Shown: piece after piece, positions 17,470-25,842 of the stretch
Layout: the number at the start of each line of letters is the position of its first letter
How positions within the stretch are numbered: position 1 is the stretch's first letter
DNA from: Bacteroidota bacterium
GTDB lineage: Bacteria; Bacteroidota; Bacteroidia; Chitinophagales; Chitinophagaceae
Assembly: GCA_947460595.1 (NCBI GenBank)
Contig: CANHGS010000002.1
Coordinates: 233,239-297,238 of the forward strand
DNA: 64,000 nucleotides
Reading direction: 5' to 3'
Program-made: the position numbers and the translations under genes
Notes under the pieces: model-generated
What the model was told of the DNA's origin: nothing
Databases searched by the model: none
The model's input: the letters and a program-made list of their open reading frames with translations, nothing else

Positions 17470-18591
17470 TTATTTACTGACAATTTTAAGTAAGTGTTTA
17501 ATCTTGTTGGATTGGTGTATGAGGTCTTGGTATTCGGTACTAAGAATGGTTACATGCCCCATTTTCCTACCTGGCTTAGTTTCTGCCTTGCCATATAGAT
17601 GTACAAAAGCATTGTCTATTTGAAGGGTTTCCTGTAAACCTTCATAAAACGCAGGCCCTGAAAAACCGGGGTCTCCCAACAAATTGACTATGGCCGCAGG
17701 CATGATGGCGTCTGTATTTCCCAAAGGATATTCCAATATAATCCGCCACAGTTGGTGGTATTGGCTGCAATAATTTCCTTCAATAGTGTGGTGTCCACTA
17801 TTATGTACCCTTGGTGCTGTTTCATTCACCCAAACATTTTGTTCATGGTCTACAAACATTTCAACAGCAAATAATCCAGCGCTTTTCAATGATTTGGCCA
17901 CTTTTAATGCTATGGCTTCTGCCTTCCACAAGATTTTTTCAGGAATTCTTGCTGGGGAAACCTGATAATCTAGGAGGTTTAAGATGGGGTCAAAAATCAT
18001 TTCAGCAGGAGGATATACCGCTGTTTGGCCTTTGCTGTTCACGGCAATGATTAATGCTAATTCTTTTTGAATGGGTACCATCTTCTCTAGTACGGAGGGG
18101 GCGTCAAATCCTTTATTAAGATCCTCTTTACGTTTGATGACTTGTACTCCTTTCCCGTCATACCCACCTTCTCCAATTTTATGTACCGCAGGCAAAAAAG
18201 CTTCTTTGCTATTCAATTCTTCTAAACTGTTGGTAATCAAATATTCTGGAGAGGGTATTTGATGTTCCACATAAAAAGCTTTTTGGGTAATTTTGTTTTT
18301 GATAATTCTAATTGCTGCAGGGCTAGGATAAACTTTTACCCCCTGTTGCTCCAAGGTCTCCAGTGCATCAATATTCACCGATTCTATTTCAATGGTAATG
18401 GCATCTAATCCTTGCCCAAATGCTACAACCGTATCATAATCTTTGATACTACCCAAATGAAAATGGTGGCATAGATGAGCAGCAGGACAATTTGCATCAG
18501 TTTCCAATACATGTGTTTCAACGGTATAATCAGCCGCTGCTTGCAATAACATTCTACCCAATTGACCGCCACCTAAGATGCCTACTTTCAT
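17470..18591 (-). CDS. purK: N5-carboxyaminoimidazole ribonucleotide synthase PurK
   Basis: A 373-residue ATP-grasp enzyme of de novo purine synthesis, converting AIR, ATP and bicarbonate to N5-CAIR. It starts with GILGGGQLGRML (residues 3-14). The ATP-grasp core contains GYDGKGVQVI (about 148-157), FAVEMFVD and the metal-binding NETAPRVHNSGHHTIEG block (about 261-277). The C-terminal ATPGRKMGHVT-like stretch reads KPGRKMGHVTIL. Length and motifs are complete, and the usual partner purE is not in this window. The ATG at 18591 gives the canonical N-terminus with no extension. Confidence 0.96.
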   Translation of the reverse strand: MKVGILGGGQLGRMLLQAAADYTVETHVLETDANCPAAHLCHHFHLGSIKDYDTVVAFGQGLDAITIEIESVNIDALETLEQQGVKVYPSPAAIRIIKNKITQKAFYVEHQIPSPEYLITNSLEELNSKEAFLPAVHKIGEGGYDGKGVQVIKRKEDLNKGFDAPSVLEKMVPIQKELALIIAVNSKGQTAVYPPAEMIFDPILNLLDYQVSPARIPEKILWKAEAIALKVAKSLKSAGLFAVEMFVDHEQNVWVNETAPRVHNSGHHTIEGNYCSQYHQLWRIILEYPLGNTDAIMPAAIVNLLGDPGFSGPAFYEGLQETLQIDNAFVHLYGKAETKPGRKMGHVTILSTEYQDLIHQSNKIKHLLKIVSK

Positions 18592-18654
18592 TACTTGAAA
18601 TTTTGATAAAAAACCTTAGAAAGCGCGAAGATATAGAACCATTCTAATGCATCC

Positions 18655-18684
18655 TTGTTTGGATACCTAAAAAGGGTATTTTTG
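18655..18684 (+). promoter_or_regulatory. Promoter upstream of hppD
   Basis: TTG at 18655-18657, a 19-nt spacer and a perfect TATTTTTG at 18677-18684. The predicted start is near 18690, leaving a 5' region of about 147 nt before hppD, which begins with a short open frame. Confidence 0.55.
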
Positions 18685-18689
18685 TATTA

Positions 18690-18782
18690 ATGAGACCTGA
18701 CTACCCACATAAGGTTTTTGGCGATATACGAATCAGTTATTGCTTGCTCATGGTTGCTCTTGCCATGGATTCAATGGTTTAA
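18690..18782 (+). CDS. Possible 30-residue upstream ORF in the hppD leader
   Basis: An ATG at 18690 lies exactly at the predicted transcription start (5 nt after TATTTTTG) and opens a 30-codon frame with two Tyr and a hydrophobic C-terminal half (CLLMVALAMDSMV). It ends 54 nt before the hppD ATG. It could be a leaderless regulatory peptide, a small membrane peptide, or chance. No homologue is known to me. Confidence 0.25.
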   Translation: MRPDYPHKVFGDIRISYCLLMVALAMDSMV

Positions 18783-18836
18783 GCTATTGTACTAATTCAC
18801 TTTATTCATTGTCCACTTTTATCATAAAACACTTCT

Positions 18837-19967
18837 ATGGAAGCAAATCCTGCTTTGTCATCAAATCATATACCCCATGTAGATTTTCTACCCCTTCAAG
18901 GAACAGATTATGTAGAATTCTATGTAGGTAACGCCAAACAAGCGGCACATTTTTACAAAACAGCATTTGGTTTTCAGTCATTGGCATATGCTGGTCCAGA
19001 AACAGGTATCAAGGATCGCGTTAGCTATGCTATTAGGCAGCACAAACTCACATTTGTATTTACCACAGCATTGAGAACAGACAATGAGATTGCAGATCAT
19101 GTTTACAAGCATGGAGATGGGATTAAATTTTTGGCTTTGAAAGTAACAGATGCCAAAGACGCTTGGATACAAACCACACAAAGGGGTGCTAATTCTTATA
19201 TGGAACCTATTGTTTTAGAAGATGCAATTGGTAAAGTGGTGATGAGTGGCATACATACCTACGGTAATACGGTTCACCTTTTTATAGAAAGAAAGGATTA
19301 TCAGGGTGCTTTTTTACCTGGGTTTAAACAATGGGAATCGGACTATAATCCCTCTGATACTGGATTGCTCTACGTGGACCATTGTGTAGGAAATGTGGGC
19401 TGGAACCAAATGAACAAATGGGTTGATTTTTATGAGCAGGTAATGGGATTTAGAAATATTCTAACATTTGATGATAATGATATCTCTACAGAATATTCTG
19501 CGTTAATGAGTAAAGTAATGAGTAATGGAAATGGATTTGTCAAATTTCCAATTAATGAACCCGCAGAAGGAAAGAAAAAATCACAAATAGAAGAATACTT
19601 AGATTTTTATAATGGAGAGGGATGTCAGCACGTAGCATTGGCCACCAATAATATAGTCCAAACTGTTACAGAGCTTCAAGCAAGAGGTATTGAATTTTTG
19701 AAAGTACCTGGGTCTTATTATGATGAACTACTAGATAGGGTGGGGACTATAGATGAAGACTTAGCACCTTTGAGAAAATTGGGAATCCTGGTAGATAGAG
19801 ATGAAGAAGGTTATTTGCTGCAAATTTTCACCAAACCAGTGGAAGATAGGCCTACCTTATTTTTTGAAATCATTCAAAGAAAGGGAGCTACCAGTTTTGG
19901 AAAGGGGAATTTTAAAGCCCTTTTTGAAGCCATTGAACGAGAACAGGATCAAAGAGGCAATTTGTAA
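18837..19967 (+). CDS. hppD: 4-hydroxyphenylpyruvate dioxygenase
   Basis: A 376-residue non-haem iron dioxygenase converting 4-hydroxyphenylpyruvate to homogentisate in tyrosine degradation. The two vicinal-oxygen-chelate halves are visible. The iron triad is His182 (YVDHCVGN), His265 (CQHVALAT) and Glu344 (FFEIIQRKG), and FGKGNFKALFEAIE forms the conserved C-terminal helix. Length is typical. No homogentisate dioxygenase or other tyrosine-catabolism gene is adjacent. Transcription probably starts at the promoter at 18655-18684, leaving a leader with a short upstream frame. Confidence 0.96.
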   Translation: MEANPALSSNHIPHVDFLPLQGTDYVEFYVGNAKQAAHFYKTAFGFQSLAYAGPETGIKDRVSYAIRQHKLTFVFTTALRTDNEIADHVYKHGDGIKFLALKVTDAKDAWIQTTQRGANSYMEPIVLEDAIGKVVMSGIHTYGNTVHLFIERKDYQGAFLPGFKQWESDYNPSDTGLLYVDHCVGNVGWNQMNKWVDFYEQVMGFRNILTFDDNDISTEYSALMSKVMSNGNGFVKFPINEPAEGKKKSQIEEYLDFYNGEGCQHVALATNNIVQTVTELQARGIEFLKVPGSYYDELLDRVGTIDEDLAPLRKLGILVDRDEEGYLLQIFTKPVEDRPTLFFEIIQRKGATSFGKGNFKALFEAIEREQDQRGNL

Positions 19968-20000
19968 ATAATTAGAGATGGTGCATTTGAGTTGATCACT

Positions 20001-20008
20001 TATTTTTG
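20001..20008 (+). promoter_or_regulatory. -7 element directly before the L,D-transpeptidase gene
   Basis: TATTTTTG, a perfect TAnnTTTG, ends 5 nt before the ATG at 20014, so the predicted transcript starts at or next to the start codon. No TTG is present at the 19-nt position. Confidence 0.35.
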
Positions 20009-20013
20009 ATTCC

Positions 20014-20766
20014 ATGAAGTTGACTCTCCTTTGCACCATTTTTATATTTCAATTGCAGGGATTGTGCGCTCAATCTGCATTTTGGGAACAACAACAATCC
20101 TATCCCAAAGTGGCCAAAGCTATTAAAGCAAGAACAGATACCCTTCAACAACAATTTAAGAAAGAGGGTCTGGTATTCCCTCCCAAGCAATTGTATATCA
20201 GGAGTTTTAAATACGATTCTCAATTAGAAGTTTGGGTTAAATCAAAAGGGGATACCAATTTTCAACTGTTTAAAACCTATCCTGTTTGTGCGCTTTCCGG
20301 AACCATGGGGCCCAAACGAATGGATGGAGATTTTCAAGTACCAGAGGGATGTTATTTTATCAAGTCTTTTAATCCTTTGAGTAATTACCATTTATCCCTA
20401 GCATTAAATTACCCAAATGCTTCTGATAGATTATTAAGTGATTCTATAAAACCTGGTTCAGATATATTTATTCATGGGGGCTGTTTAACCCAAGGTTGTA
20501 TTCCCATCAAGGATGTTCCCATGGAGGAGCTCTATGTATTGGCAGCATATGCTCAGTTACAAGGGCAAGATTTTATACCCGTTCATATCTTTCCCATTAA
20601 TTACAACCAAGAAAAGAGTCAGGCCTTTCTCAAAAAAAGTAGTAGGGATGACCCAGAATACCGTGCATTTACGGAGAAGATGAAATTGATTTTTACGTTT
20701 TTTCAAGAGCGCCACCAATTGCCAATTATTGGTGTTAACCAGAAAGGGGAATACCAGATTTTCTGA
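20014..20766 (+). CDS. Secreted L,D-transpeptidase-fold protein (YafK-like)
   Basis: A 250-residue protein with a signal peptide (residues 1-19, ending LCAQ). The YkuD-type catalytic block is FIHGGCLTQGCIPIKD, with His154 and the probable nucleophile Cys162; the arrangement HxxCxTxGC is that of the YafK/ErfK group. YafK-like enzymes act on murein L,D-bonds or on lipoprotein-peptidoglycan links in the periplasm. Which reaction this one performs is not determinable from sequence. It stands between hppD (same strand, 46 bp) and the convergent aspartate kinase gene. Confidence 0.85.
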   Translation: MKLTLLCTIFIFQLQGLCAQSAFWEQQQSYPKVAKAIKARTDTLQQQFKKEGLVFPPKQLYIRSFKYDSQLEVWVKSKGDTNFQLFKTYPVCALSGTMGPKRMDGDFQVPEGCYFIKSFNPLSNYHLSLALNYPNASDRLLSDSIKPGSDIFIHGGCLTQGCIPIKDVPMEELYVLAAYAQLQGQDFIPVHIFPINYNQEKSQAFLKKSSRDDPEYRAFTEKMKLIFTFFQERHQLPIIGVNQKGEYQIF

Positions 20767-20810
20767 AAAACTAGCTGGCTTAAATAGTTGTTTTTAAGGT
20801 CCTAAAAACA

Positions 20811-22073
20811 TCAATACAAAAACTGTAAAGTTTCTCTAGACCGTTGTTGCAAAACAGCTTTTTTGTCTGCTAAATAATGTTCTATGGTATCATTTGTATA
20901 ATGGCGGATGGTTAAAAGGGACAATCCTTTTTCTATTTGCACGTCAAAAATGCCACTAGCTACTTCTGCCAATCGGCTAATTTTTTCAACTTGATCATCT
21001 AAGCTAATCATTAATGAAATAGCCCCTGTTTGCATTAAATTGGGTTTTAAATGCAAGCTTTCCATTAAGCCAGATAATTCCCGCAAATGGTGGTCTCCTA
21101 CAAATGAAAAATCTGTAGTAGTCATAGTGACCAATACTTGGTTAGGTTTTAAAACAATGATTGGGGGTAAGTTTTTAATTAGTTTGTTATGGATTTGAGT
21201 GCCCGCCAAACTACTATCTAAAAAGCATTTAACCAGTAAGGGGATTCCTTTGTTCTGAAGGGGTTTTATGGTCTTTGGGTGAATTACTTGCGCTCCATAA
21301 TAAGCCATTTCAATAACTTCTGTATAATTCAAAACGGGTATGGTAACAGCATCCAAAAATATTTTTGGATCAGCATTCATCACTGCCGCTACGTCTTTCC
21401 AAATGGTCAAGCTTTCAGCATCCAAAACATTGGCAAAAACGGCAGCGGTATAATCACTTCCTTCTCTACCTAAGGTACTACTTTCATTGTCATCGGTAGC
21501 TCCTATAAAACCCTGGGTTATCCATATATTAGATGATTTGCCAATCTCTTGGTTCATCAAGCTTTTAATTTTTTCAGAACTGGCTTGCCATTCAATATTG
21601 GCATCTCTAAAATTGTTATCAGTTCTAATCAAATCCCTTACATCAACCCATTTATTCAGAATGCCTGCTTCATTAAGAAAGTGACTCAAAATGCAGGTAC
21701 TCAACAATTCACCCAAGCAAACTACTTGATCATAGTAATAATTATAATCTCTAACAGGATTATCATGCAAAAGCCATTCAACTTCAGTAAAAAAATCAGC
21801 CAATTGCAATTCGCAAGCTGCATAGCCCTTGGTCAATAACGCTTGTGCTAAGGATAAGTGATTGGTTTTAATATCATGGAATAAGCTTAATGCAGTTATT
21901 TTATTTCCTTCAAAAAAAGATGCTGCTACTTTTTCTAAAGCGTTGGTGGTTTTGCCCATGGCAGAGATGATTACCACCAATTGGTCAGCTTTGAATGACT
22001 CTAAAATAGGCCCAAGGTTCTTAATTCTCTCAATACTATTAACACTTGCTCCACCAAATTTGAAAACTTTCAT
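20811..22073 (-). CDS. lysC: Aspartate kinase
   Basis: A 420-residue aspartokinase catalysing the first step toward Lys, Thr, Met and Ile. The kinase domain begins KVFKFGGASV (residues 2-11) and continues through TQGFIGAT, TLGREGSDYTAA (substrate and ATP binding, about 210-221) and YGAQVIHPKTI. The C-terminal third has ACT-like folds (about 300-420), so feedback control is likely, but the effector cannot be read. The frame extends 17 codons upstream, yet a perfect -7 element (22097-22104) lies in that extension, so the ATG at 22073 is the start. No homoserine dehydrogenase fusion is present. Confidence 0.93.
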   Translation of the reverse strand: MKVFKFGGASVNSIERIKNLGPILESFKADQLVVIISAMGKTTNALEKVAASFFEGNKITALSLFHDIKTNHLSLAQALLTKGYAACELQLADFFTEVEWLLHDNPVRDYNYYYDQVVCLGELLSTCILSHFLNEAGILNKWVDVRDLIRTDNNFRDANIEWQASSEKIKSLMNQEIGKSSNIWITQGFIGATDDNESSTLGREGSDYTAAVFANVLDAESLTIWKDVAAVMNADPKIFLDAVTIPVLNYTEVIEMAYYGAQVIHPKTIKPLQNKGIPLLVKCFLDSSLAGTQIHNKLIKNLPPIIVLKPNQVLVTMTTTDFSFVGDHHLRELSGLMESLHLKPNLMQTGAISLMISLDDQVEKISRLAEVASGIFDVQIEKGLSLLTIRHYTNDTIEHYLADKKAVLQQRSRETLQFLY

Positions 22074-22096
22074 TAGTTGCTTGCATTTTATGATTG

Positions 22097-22104
22097 CAAA
22101 TATA
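22097..22104 (-). promoter_or_regulatory. -7 element of the lysC promoter
   Basis: TATATTTG on the minus strand, 23 nt before the chosen ATG. It rules out the upstream extension of the aspartate kinase frame. An inverted repeat with arms CTCAAAAA (22127-22134) and TTTTTGAG (22143-22150) lies just upstream, between the divergent lysC and fbp genes, and could be an operator. Confidence 0.5.
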
Positions 22105-22185
22105 AGCCAGATCAAAAATCCCATTCCTCAAAAAATGACCAGTTTTTGAGCTGCCCTTGTTATCTTTATACAAATAGGTAAGTAT

Positions 22186-23202
22186 ATGATCATCAATAGA
22201 AATATACTGACGCTGGATGAGTTCACTATCCAGCAAATGCGTCAGTTTCCCAATGCAACAGGTGAACTTAGTTCTTTGTTAAGAGATATTGGGTTAGCTG
22301 CCAAAAGAGTGAATGTAGAAGTGAATAAAGCAGGATTGGTAGATATACTGGGTGATGCAGGAAGTGTGAATGTGCAGGGAGAAGACGTGAAGAAGTTAGA
22401 TATCTATGCCAATAACCAATTTATGGGTGTGTTGAAACATGGGATTAGTTGTGCTGGAATTGGTAGTGAAGAAATGGATGATTTTGTGGTATTTGACGAT
22501 GAGGTTAGCAATAATAGCAAATATGTAGTTTTATTTGATCCTCTAGATGGTAGTGGTAATATTGATGTGAATGTTTCCATTGGTACCATTTTTAGTGTCT
22601 ATAAACGGGTTAGTACCTTAGGAACTCCTTGTACCAAAGAAGATTTTTTACAACCAGGTATCAAACAAGTGGCTGCGGGATATGTCATTTACGGTTCTAG
22701 TACCATGATGGTGTATGCTACCAGAAGAGGTGTTAATGGATTTACCTTGGATCCCTCCATTGGGGAGTTCTCTTTAAGTCATCCCAATATCAAATGCCCT
22801 CTTGATGGTAAATTCTATTCTGTTAACCACGGTAATTTCTTTCAATACAAAGAAGGTGTGAGAGAATACATAAATGGCTGCCAGAAAAAAACCAAGGAAA
22901 CAGGCGGACCCTATACCCAACGATATATTGGTAGTATGGTGGCAGACGTTCATCGTAACTTAATAAAAGGAGGTATTTTCATGTATCCTGGTACGTTGGA
23001 TAAACCACAAGGAAAACTAAGGCTTTTATATGAAGCAAATCCTTTTGCTTTTATTGTAGAAGTTGCCGGCGGAAAAGCAACCAATGGAGAACAACGGATT
23101 TTAGAAATTCAACCAACTAAGTTACATGAGAGAACTGCATTGTTTATTGGCAGCAAGAATATGATGGATGAATTAGAAACCTTTTTAAATACAAATGCAT
23201 GA
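22186..23202 (+). CDS. fbp: Class I fructose-1,6-bisphosphatase
   Basis: A 338-residue FBPase of gluconeogenesis. The metal-binding signature [20 protein letters not shown] is intact and is preceded by DDEVSNN. The substrate-binding region [24 protein letters not shown] is also intact (abridged here). The C-terminal [15 protein letters not shown] is typical of the family. It is divergent from the aspartate kinase gene, and its stop codon overlaps the ATG of the following small secreted protein by 4 bp, so those two are co-translated. Confidence 0.96.
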   Translation: MIINRNILTLDEFTIQQMRQFPNATGELSSLLRDIGLAAKRVNVEVNKAGLVDILGDAGSVNVQGEDVKKLDIYANNQFMGVLKHGISCAGIGSEEMDDFVVFDDEVSNNSKYVVLFDPLDGSGNIDVNVSIGTIFSVYKRVSTLGTPCTKEDFLQPGIKQVAAGYVIYGSSTMMVYATRRGVNGFTLDPSIGEFSLSHPNIKCPLDGKFYSVNHGNFFQYKEGVREYINGCQKKTKETGGPYTQRYIGSMVADVHRNLIKGGIFMYPGTLDKPQGKLRLLYEANPFAFIVEVAGGKATNGEQRILEIQPTKLHERTALFIGSKNMMDELETFLNTNA

Positions 23203-23699
23203 AATGGATTTCCTTAGTGCTATTGGCAATCTTTTTACAGTCAGATATTTGGGGGCAACCACCAAGTCCTGAGTCCGTTCAATTTTATTACAATCCTAAG
23301 GGAGTAAGTTATATTCCAGTCTTAACAAAGCCTGGATTAATCTATAATGGACAATTGTATAATGGTAAAAGAAGGTTGGATTATTTAATGGCCCTGTTGA
23401 ATAATCCGCAGTATACCATTTACTATGACCAATATCGCTCCAATAGAACATGGGCTGGAATCATTACTATTTTAGGAACGGCTACTTCTATTGTGGGTTT
23501 AATTGGTACCAATGATAATAGAAAGGTTAATTGGTATTTATTGGGCGGTGGACTTCTCCTTAACGGTACAGCTGCAGTACTTAATAATATAGCAGCCCAA
23601 CAATTAAGAAGTATAGCCGTATTAATGGATCAAGAACAAAAATCAAAGGGTATGCAAAAATCACCCAACAATTTTGGTATTAGCATTCCTTTCAAATAA
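23199..23699 (+). CDS. Hypothetical exported protein with two hydrophobic segments
   Basis: A 166-residue protein with a signal peptide (1-19, ending DIWGQ). After a mature domain rich in Tyr and Asn come two hydrophobic segments (about 106-122 and 131-148, the second [20 protein letters not shown]). I do not recognise a family. It overlaps fbp by 4 bp and is followed after 5 bp by an ABC ATPase gene, so the three probably form one transcript. That neighbourhood gives no clear functional hint. Confidence 0.65.
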   Translation: MKWISLVLLAIFLQSDIWGQPPSPESVQFYYNPKGVSYIPVLTKPGLIYNGQLYNGKRRLDYLMALLNNPQYTIYYDQYRSNRTWAGIITILGTATSIVGLIGTNDNRKVNWYLLGGGLLLNGTAAVLNNIAAQQLRSIAVLMDQEQKSKGMQKSPNNFGISIPFK

Positions 23700-23704
23700 T
23701 CACT

Positions 23705-24466
23705 ATGGGTAAGACTATTATTTCTGTCAAAGATTTGTACAAAAAATATGGAGATTTTGAAGCGGTAAAAGGCATCAGTTTTGAAGTAGAGGAGGGTGAG
23801 ATATTTGGATTGCTGGGCCCTAATGGAGCTGGCAAGTCTACCACTCTTGAAATTATAGAAACATTGCGCAACAAAACCAGTGGGTTGGTGATTGTTGATG
23901 GATTTAATTTAGACGAGTCCCCCAACGAGATCAAGAAAATTATTGGGGTTCAATTACAAACTTCTGGTTATTACCCAAGTTTGAACTTGACTGAATTAAT
24001 TCAATTGTTTGCTGGATTATACAATGAAGAAGTGGAGCCCTTGGCCTTGTTAGATACCGTGAATTTAAGAGAGAAGGCAAAAGCCAAATACAAGGAATTG
24101 AGTGGTGGTCAAAAACAACGATTCTCTATTGCTACTACTTTAATTAATCAACCTAAGATTATTTTCCTAGATGAACCCACCACTGGATTAGACCCACAAG
24201 CCAGAAGAAATCTATGGGAATTAATCAAGGATATTCGCACTAAGGGAACTACAGTGATTATTACAACTCATTACATGGATGAGGCAGAAGTGTTATGTGA
24301 TCGTGTTGCCATTATTGATGCTGGTAAAATCATTGCTTTGAATTCTCCAGATAAATTAATTGATGAATTGGTAGCTTCTGGATTTGAAAGACCTAAGGAA
24401 GTGAAAAAAGCCAATTTAGAAGATGTATTTATTGCAATGACGGGGCATGAACTTAAAGGGGAGTGA
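23705..24466 (+). CDS. ABC transporter ATP-binding protein (ABC-2 export type)
   Basis: A 253-residue stand-alone ATPase of the DrrA/CcmA-like group. Walker A GPNGAGKST (38-46), the signature LSGGQKQR (near 136), Walker B IIFLDEPTTGLDP and the switch His in TTHYMDEAE are intact, so it should hydrolyse ATP. Such ATPases normally pair with an ABC-2 permease encoded next door, but none follows; instead a long purine-rich repeat begins at the stop codon. The C-terminus (LEDVFIAMTGHEL) matches the family end, so the gene is not truncated. The permease may be displaced elsewhere. Confidence 0.92.
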   Translation: MGKTIISVKDLYKKYGDFEAVKGISFEVEEGEIFGLLGPNGAGKSTTLEIIETLRNKTSGLVIVDGFNLDESPNEIKKIIGVQLQTSGYYPSLNLTELIQLFAGLYNEEVEPLALLDTVNLREKAKAKYKELSGGQKQRFSIATTLINQPKIIFLDEPTTGLDPQARRNLWELIKDIRTKGTTVIITTHYMDEAEVLCDRVAIIDAGKIIALNSPDKLIDELVASGFERPKEVKKANLEDVFIAMTGHELKGE

Positions 24467-24690
24467 AGAAGAAGAAAGTGAAGAGGGAAGAGAGGAAGAA
24501 GAAAGTGAAGAGTGAAGAGTGAAGAGAGGGGGAAGAAAGTGAAGAGTGAAGAGAGGAAGAAGAAAGTGAAGAGTGAAGAGTGAAGAGTGAAAAGAGGAAG
24601 AAGAAAGTGAAGAGTGAAGAGTGAAGAGAGGAAGAAGAAAGTGAAGAGATGAGAGATAAGAGATAAGAGATAGGAGATAGGAGTGAAAAG
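24464..24690. repeat. Purine-rich tandem repeat, GTGAAGA-based
   Basis: About 225 bp almost free of C, built from 7-bp GTGAAGA units separated by blocks such as GAGGAAGAAGAAA. A longer unit combining both recurs about five times. The 3' end changes to GAGATAA/GAGATAG units. The array begins inside the stop codon of the ABC ATPase gene. Because 7 is not a multiple of 3, TGA recurs in all forward frames. A second array of the same kind is at 44399-44522. Only spurious frames run through it. Confidence 0.9.
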
Positions 24691-24733
24691 AACATTAGAG
24701 ATGCCATTTAATAAAAAGTGTAAATAGATTCCT

Positions 24734-25261
24734 ATGTCAATTGACCCACGTTATCCTATTGGAAAATTTGAACCTCAGCCTTATTCAGAAAAGCAAAAAC
24801 AGGCTTGGTTATTGGATTTGCAATTTCTGCCAGAAGCACTTGAACGCGCTATTAATAATTTAGATGAAGCGCAATTAAATACACCCTATAGAGATGGTGG
24901 TTGGACGGTCAAGCAATTGGTGCATCATGTGGCAGATAGCCATATGAATGCGTATATCCGCTTTAAATTAGGACTTACGGAAGACAAGCCTACTATTAAA
25001 CCCTATGAAGAGCAGGATTGGGCCTTGTTGGCAGACAATGATTTAGTGCCCATAAATGTATCACTCACCTTATTGCATGCACTACATCTGAGATGGGTTG
25101 CAAGCATAAAAGACTTAACAAAAGAACAGTGGAATAGGTTAGTGGTTCATCCTGCGGCCAATAGAGAAATGAGTCTCTGGTTTTTATTAGGCTTATATGC
25201 TTGGCATGGTAATCACCATGTTGCACACGTTACAACACTCAGAGAAAATAAACAATGGTAA
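24734..25261 (+). CDS. YfiT/DinB-superfamily putative thiol transferase (BstA-like)
   Basis: A 175-residue DinB-fold protein that begins with DPRYPIGKF, typical of the YfiT family. The three-histidine metal site is present: HHVADSH (64-70) and WHGNHHVAH (157-165). Relatives such as BstA transfer bacillithiol in Firmicutes; whether this organism makes bacillithiol is not shown here, so the thiol is unknown. It begins 44 bp after the purine repeat. Its stop TAA overlaps the ATG of the first Nudix gene by one base, so the two are coupled. Confidence 0.82.
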   Translation: MSIDPRYPIGKFEPQPYSEKQKQAWLLDLQFLPEALERAINNLDEAQLNTPYRDGGWTVKQLVHHVADSHMNAYIRFKLGLTEDKPTIKPYEEQDWALLADNDLVPINVSLTLLHALHLRWVASIKDLTKEQWNRLVVHPAANREMSLWFLLGLYAWHGNHHVAHVTTLRENKQW

Positions 25262-25824
25262 TGGAGAAAAATTTGACTTGGAAACTCCTTAAAAGAGAAC
25301 AACTTTTTAAAGATAAGTGGGCCGATATTAGAATTGATACTTGCCAGAAAGCAGATGGATCCCTTATTACTCCTTTTTATACCTATGGTTTTCCAGATTT
25401 TGCATCAGTTTTGGCTTTTACCAAAGATGGCCAAGTGATTTTAGAAAGAATGTATAGGCATGGCATAGAACAAACGGATTTTGAATTACCCGGAGGGTGT
25501 GTAGATGACTCTGATGCTTCATTGGAAGCGGCTATTAGTAGAGAATTATTAGAAGAAACTGGGTATAGGTTTGACAGCATTGAATACCTGGGAAAAGTGG
25601 CACACAACCCTTCTATGCACAACAATTACATGCATATGTTTTTGGCAAAAGGAGGAGTATTTGATGCTACTCATCCTTTGGATTTGGATGAAGGGGTTGA
25701 AGTGATTTTGAAAAGCTTGGATCAAGTTTTGGAACTATTGGATCAGCGAAAATTTAAGCAAGCTATGCAGGTGAGTACTTTGCATTATGCCTTATTGAAA
25801 ATGGGAAAACTGGTATACAAATAA
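25261..25824 (+). CDS. Nudix hydrolase with an atypical Nudix box
   Basis: A 187-residue protein of the ADP-ribose-pyrophosphatase-like Nudix group. The second half of the Nudix box is normal (RELLEETGY, residues 94-102), but the first part reads GCVDDSDASLEAAIS. The usual Glu eight residues before the Arg is Ala86, with Asp85 next to it, so the box either has a one-residue insertion with Asp for Glu or has lost that Glu. The core metal ligands Glu95, Glu98 and Glu99 remain. The start is the ATG at 25261 (TAATG junction); an ATG two codons upstream is possible. It is followed by a second, canonical Nudix gene. Confidence 0.85.
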   Translation: MEKNLTWKLLKREQLFKDKWADIRIDTCQKADGSLITPFYTYGFPDFASVLAFTKDGQVILERMYRHGIEQTDFELPGGCVDDSDASLEAAISRELLEETGYRFDSIEYLGKVAHNPSMHNNYMHMFLAKGGVFDATHPLDLDEGVEVILKSLDQVLELLDQRKFKQAMQVSTLHYALLKMGKLVYK

Positions 25825-25842
25825 ATAGTAAAATCAGCATTA

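Noticed and set aside
20791..20808. Terminator between the L,D-transpeptidase and aspartate kinase genes
   Set aside because: The stem is six AT pairs only (TTTTTA/TAAAAA); too weak to call.
23705..24466. Truncated ABC ATPase pseudogene ending in the repeat
   Set aside because: All nucleotide-binding motifs and the usual C-terminus are present; only the permease partner is missing.
24453..24707. Antisense open frame through the purine repeat encoding Ser/Leu/Phe runs
   Set aside because: Low-complexity translation of a tandem repeat with no start context or domain; the same happens at 44358-44546.
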